Assembly (NCBI GenBank): GCA_964458715.1
Contig: CAYWJP010000015.1
Location: 1 to 17,096 of the forward strand
Direction: 5' to 3'
DNA: 17,096 bases
Source: UBA2773 sp964458715
GTDB taxonomy: Bacteria; Patescibacteriota; Minisyncoccia; Moranbacterales; DUUL01
Made by a program: the position numbers and the translations under genes. Numbering within the stretch: position 1 is the stretch's first letter; every line of letters starts with the position of its first letter. Positions 15,344 to 17,096 of the stretch are shown here, in pieces. Below the pieces are notes generated by a model. That model did not search any database and was not told the origin of the DNA. It saw nothing but the letters and a program-made list of their open reading frames with translations.

Positions 15344-15370
15344 AGGAACTGTTCCCAGTCACCTTTTTTA
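15344..15370 (+). terminator. REP-like hairpin, copy 2, with T tract (possible terminator)
   Basis: AGGAACTG-TTCC-CAGTcACCT (15344-15364) is followed by T residues to 15369, starting 3 nt after the stop of the hypothetical gene. On the - strand it reads GGTGACTGGGAACAGTTCCT, matching 17 of 20 bases of 123-142 and keeping the bulged U and a GNRA loop (GGAA). It may be a mobile REP sequence reused as a terminator. Confidence 0.6.
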
Positions 15371-15374
15371 CTGC

Positions 15375-15400
15375 CCGTCTCGCGTCGCTTGCCGAGGCGG
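15375..15400. repeat. G+C-rich hairpin, possibly a degenerate element-A/B core
   Basis: CCGTCTCG (15375-15382) and CGAGGCGG (15393-15400) pair over 8 bp with one G-U and a 10-nt loop. It is far richer in G+C than its surroundings. The - strand reads CAAGCGACGCGAGACGGG, similar to the GAGCGAGTGACGG of element B, but too short to be sure of homology. Confidence 0.4.
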
Positions 15401-15457
15401 AGAATATCTTGTTAAGCTTCATGGCTAAGTCGAAAATTTATAAAGTTTTACAAAAAG

Positions 15458-15610
15458 AAAAAACCGGATTAGGCGGTTTTTAGTTTAGGTAGTGAAAAGT
15501 TTCAAGGTTCGCCGCATATCACAAACTGCCTTGAAACAGAAAGTTTCGGCAAGGGGCAGTCAAAGTTAACTTTTGAAAATATTTTCTCTAAAAACCTTAA
15601 CCTAATCCGG
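15458..15610 (-). ncRNA. Candidate structured small RNA (~150 nt), 6S-like rod shape
   Basis: The - strand has an extended -10 ending at 15617, so transcription should start at about 15610-15611, precisely at the outermost base of a long closing stem. CCGGATTAGG (- strand 15610-15601) pairs perfectly with CCTAATCCGG (15473-15464). GGTTTTTAG (15596-15588) pairs with CTAAAAACC (15483-15475), with a small internal loop between. The 3' side ends in TTTTTTCTTTTT (15463-15452), so the closing stem doubles as terminator. Inside, AAAAGTT/AACTTTT (15574-15568 with 15501-15495) and an apical bulged hairpin, CTGCC...GGCAG (- strand, ~15559 to 15526), extend the rod around a central unpaired region. This resembles 6S RNA in outline. 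I see no RNase P, SRP or tmRNA core motif. It covers the only gap over 300 bases on this side (15341-15646). Confidence 0.6.
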
Positions 15611-15616
15611 AAAGTC

Positions 15617-15625
15617 ATTATAGCA
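15617..15625 (-). promoter_or_regulatory. Extended -10 promoter element of the candidate ncRNA
   Basis: The - strand reads TGC-TATAAT, a perfect extended -10. Its spacing to the closing-stem base (7 nt) fits a transcription start. The -35 at 17 nt (TTAATT) is poor, as is often tolerated with an extended -10. It lies 22 nt after the stop of the Nudix gene on the same strand. Confidence 0.65.
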
Positions 15626-15646
15626 CTTTTTTGAAAAAAATTAAGA

Positions 15647-16045
15647 TTAAATAAAATCAAAGTGTCTTAAAGTTTGTCGAATGTTGGGGGCTAAATTATC
15701 TGGAAGCTCGTTGATATTAAACCAACCCCATTCTTTAACATCTGGACCAGGGCTGATTATTCCGATTCTTTTGGCAAGAAAATGGTATAAGAGAGCGATA
15801 TTTTCAGTAGTGCCTGGCCTTTTTATTTCAATCTTAAAAGGTTCTAGTTCAATAATTTCGATATCTATGTCCATTTCCTCCTTAACTCTTCTTTTGGCAG
15901 TTTCCTCTAGAGTTTCGGAATCTTTAACTTTTCCTCCACAAAATTTCCAAAAATCATCCCCGCTGCTTTTATTTAGTAAAACTTGACCGTCTTCAACAAT
16001 AACTGGACCAGAGGCGGTCATTATTTGATTATTTGAGTCGTTCAT
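15647..16045 (-). CDS. Nudix hydrolase with altered Nudix box
   Basis: A 132-residue MutT-like protein, expected to cleave a nucleoside diphosphate linked to some moiety X. The Nudix box starts at G38 and aligns without gaps to E. coli MutT numbering: G38-x5-E44-x7-R52, then R53-V-K-E56-E57-x-D59-I60. Metal-binding E56/E57 are present, but the Glu of the REU motif is Arg (R53), and the usual Gly is D59. PVIVEDGQVLLNK (14-26) and the WKFCGGKV strand-loop (33-40) are normal. KEWGWFNINELP (104-115) is the family's usual W-F-x-x-x-E-L-P end. The substrate cannot be read from sequence; dGTP-type house-cleaning is possible. No promoter is clear; a TACAAT-like box lies about 35-45 nt upstream. Confidence 0.85.
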   Translation of the reverse strand: MNDSNNQIMTASGPVIVEDGQVLLNKSSGDDFWKFCGGKVKDSETLEETAKRRVKEEMDIDIEIIELEPFKIEIKRPGTTENIALLYHFLAKRIGIISPGPDVKEWGWFNINELPDNLAPNIRQTLRHFDFI

Positions 16046-16122
16046 AAAATTAGATTAATTATTAGGTTGTGTGACTTTATTGTAACTTATCTTTGATTAA
16101 TTTTGCACCCAAAGGGCATTGT

Positions 16123-16258
16123 AAATTTCGAATTTTGAATTTCGATTCAATGTTTTAATTTTTTAATGTTTAAAATAATCTACGAGAGAAGCTTGTAAAT
16201 TCAAAGAATTAAGTTACCATTGTTTATTTCAAAATTCAAAATTCAAAATTCGAAATTT
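16123..16258. repeat. Perfect 20-bp inverted repeat between Nudix and elp3
   Basis: AAATTTCGAATTTTGAATTT (16123-16142) is inverted exactly at 16239-16258, with 96 nt between. The right arm lies in a tandem (CAAAATT)x3 run. A small hairpin TG..CCC/GGGCA lies just left (16104-16118). No coding potential is seen in 16046-16265. It resembles the stop-adjacent inverted repeats elsewhere in the window and may help end the elp3 transcript. Confidence 0.55.
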
Positions 16259-16265
16259 CAAAAAG

Positions 16266-17096
16266 TTAGATTAACTTTTTGGTCATATATTCATCTTCTA
16301 GCTTATATTCTAATTTTTCATAATATTTTCTTACTCCCACCCCAGCAATAATAGCTATTTCTTTGTAATTAAATTCTTTTTGGGCAATTTCCTCAGCTTT
16401 TTGAACTAGTTTTTTGCCTAGACCTAAATGTTGAGGAGAGTCAGCATTTTTTTTACTTAATTTGGTAGATTGACCATAAGTGTGAAGTTCTCGAATTAAG
16501 GCTGAATTTTGAAGAATCGGTAAAAAATGTTTTTGAGCAGTTTCGGATGAATTAATTCTTAATCGTAATAAAGCAAAAAGTTTTTTTTGATCTTTAGAAG
16601 TGAATTGTAAAAATATTTCAGTTCCGCCTGAGGCTGGGTAGTCAGTCCGATTTAAGAAGATTTTTTCTTTAATTTTATAATCGGAACGAATTTCTCGGCA
16701 ACGGATACAACTACATTCAACTTTTTCTTGTTGTAAAATTTGACGAAGATTGGAAATGTTGGGTCCGGCTTCAATTGATTTTTCCGGGATGTCTCTTATT
16801 AACCGAGCAATTCTAACGTAAGAAGGAACGATTTTCTTGATTTTAATTAAAAGTTTTTTTAAGGCTTTGTTGCTGAGCGGTTGATAAATACCTTTCTTCC
16901 AGAGTTGATAAATTTCTGAATTTTTTGTTACTACGCAGGGATAAATTTTGAGCATATCTGGTTGAAAATTGGAATTGTTGAAAAGAGTTTGAAACATTTT
17001 AAAATCTTGTTTAAGGGAGCTTTTGTACATTCCAGGCATCATATGATAATTAATTTTAAAGCCTGCTTCTTTGAGAAGTTTAGTGGCTGTTATAGT
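16266..17096 (-). CDS. elp3: Elp3-like tRNA U34 carboxymethyltransferase, C-terminal part (partial at window edge)
   Basis: The reading frame stays open to base 17096, so the start is outside the window; the internal Met at 17042 is not the start. Visible residues are 276. The first ~110 belong to the end of the radical-SAM half: KINYHMMPGMYKSS is the family's HxMxGLP-like strand and DMLKIYPCVV the following one. CSCIRCREI is the usual cysteine-rich linker. The last ~150 are a GNAT acetyltransferase domain: RELHTYG, QHLGLGKKLVQKAEEIA (acetyl-CoA pyrophosphate loop) and AGVGVRKYYEKLEYKLE, ending in YMTKKLI. Elp3 uses acetyl-CoA and SAM radicals to start cm5U formation on wobble U34 of tRNA. 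The iron-sulfur cysteines would be off-window. Identity is strong because both domains align in order with COG1243. Confidence 0.88.
   Translation of the reverse strand, partial: TITATKLLKEAGFKINYHMMPGMYKSSLKQDFKMFQTLFNNSNFQPDMLKIYPCVVTKNSEIYQLWKKGIYQPLSNKALKKLLIKIKKIVPSYVRIARLIRDIPEKSIEAGPNISNLRQILQQEKVECSCIRCREIRSDYKIKEKIFLNRTDYPASGGTEIFLQFTSKDQKKLFALLRLRINSSETAQKHFLPILQNSALIRELHTYGQSTKLSKKNADSPQHLGLGKKLVQKAEEIAQKEFNYKEIAIIAGVGVRKYYEKLEYKLEDEYMTKKLI

Noticed and set aside
15458..15610. RNase P RNA, SRP RNA or tmRNA identity for the ncRNA
   Set aside because: A GGAAAGTC-like string is upstream of the predicted start and on the other strand; no SRP GGAA domain IV loop, no P4 pairing and no tRNA-like CCA end are visible.
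16266..17042. Complete 258-residue acetyltransferase starting at 17042
   Set aside because: The frame continues upstream to the window edge with Elp3-like residues (KLLKEAGFKINYH), so this Met is internal.
1..17096. tRNA, rRNA or CRISPR array
   Set aside because: No T-loop/acceptor combinations, rRNA motifs, or regularly spaced repeats were found by eye; the repeats present are hairpin elements and one gene-internal duplication.

Overview
The window is a strongly A+T-rich bacterial chromosome segment with short intergenic regions. Most of its products are ones I associate with the Candidate Phyla Radiation (Patescibacteria): a truncated sigma-region-4/HARE-HTH regulator, a membrane protein paired with a VirD4/TraG-like ATPase, a VirB2-like pilin, and divergent RuvX and triosephosphate isomerase. 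Assignment to CPR rests on gene content and style only; I cannot name the class. The standard code (UGA = stop) fits, because no gene has in-frame UGA and conserved glycines are GGN codons. None of the starts has a convincing Shine-Dalgarno sequence.

Layout, left to right. (1) 1-1300: promoter, REP-like hairpin and the sigma-r4/HARE-HTH regulator. (2) 1308-8826: a surface/secretion locus made of a two-TM membrane protein, a VirD4/TraG-like ATPase with a C-terminal zinc ribbon, a 1120-residue secreted protein with Ig-like repeats and a perfect internal duplication, and a pilin with a cysteine-rich C-terminal extension. (3) 8844-10110: methionine aminopeptidase and a RuvX-like nuclease. (4) 10162-14799: a sugar and central-carbon block comprising a polyprenyl-phosphate-glucose-synthase-like GT2, GalT, a small multidrug-export family membrane protein, TpiA and class II FBA. 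(5) 14987-17096: a conserved small hypothetical protein on +, then on - a candidate structured ncRNA, a Nudix hydrolase and the C-terminal part of an Elp3-like tRNA-modifying enzyme that runs off the right edge.

How the genes may work together. The ATPase, its membrane partner, the pilin and the large adhesin-like protein are colinear and probably build a cell-surface or DNA-transfer apparatus; VirB4- and VirB6-type parts are not in the window. TpiA and FBA are neighbouring glycolytic steps, and GT2 plus GalT point to nucleotide-sugar or glycan metabolism.

The least explained material is between genes. There are two ~120-nt hairpin elements after galT and tpiA whose cores are homologous but whose arms differ in sequence while staying self-complementary. 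There are two copies of an A+T-rich inverted repeat, and two REP-like hairpins with a bulged U and a GNRA loop. A ~150-nt rod-shaped RNA candidate has a perfect extended -10 at its 5' end and a closing stem followed by a U tract at its 3' end.
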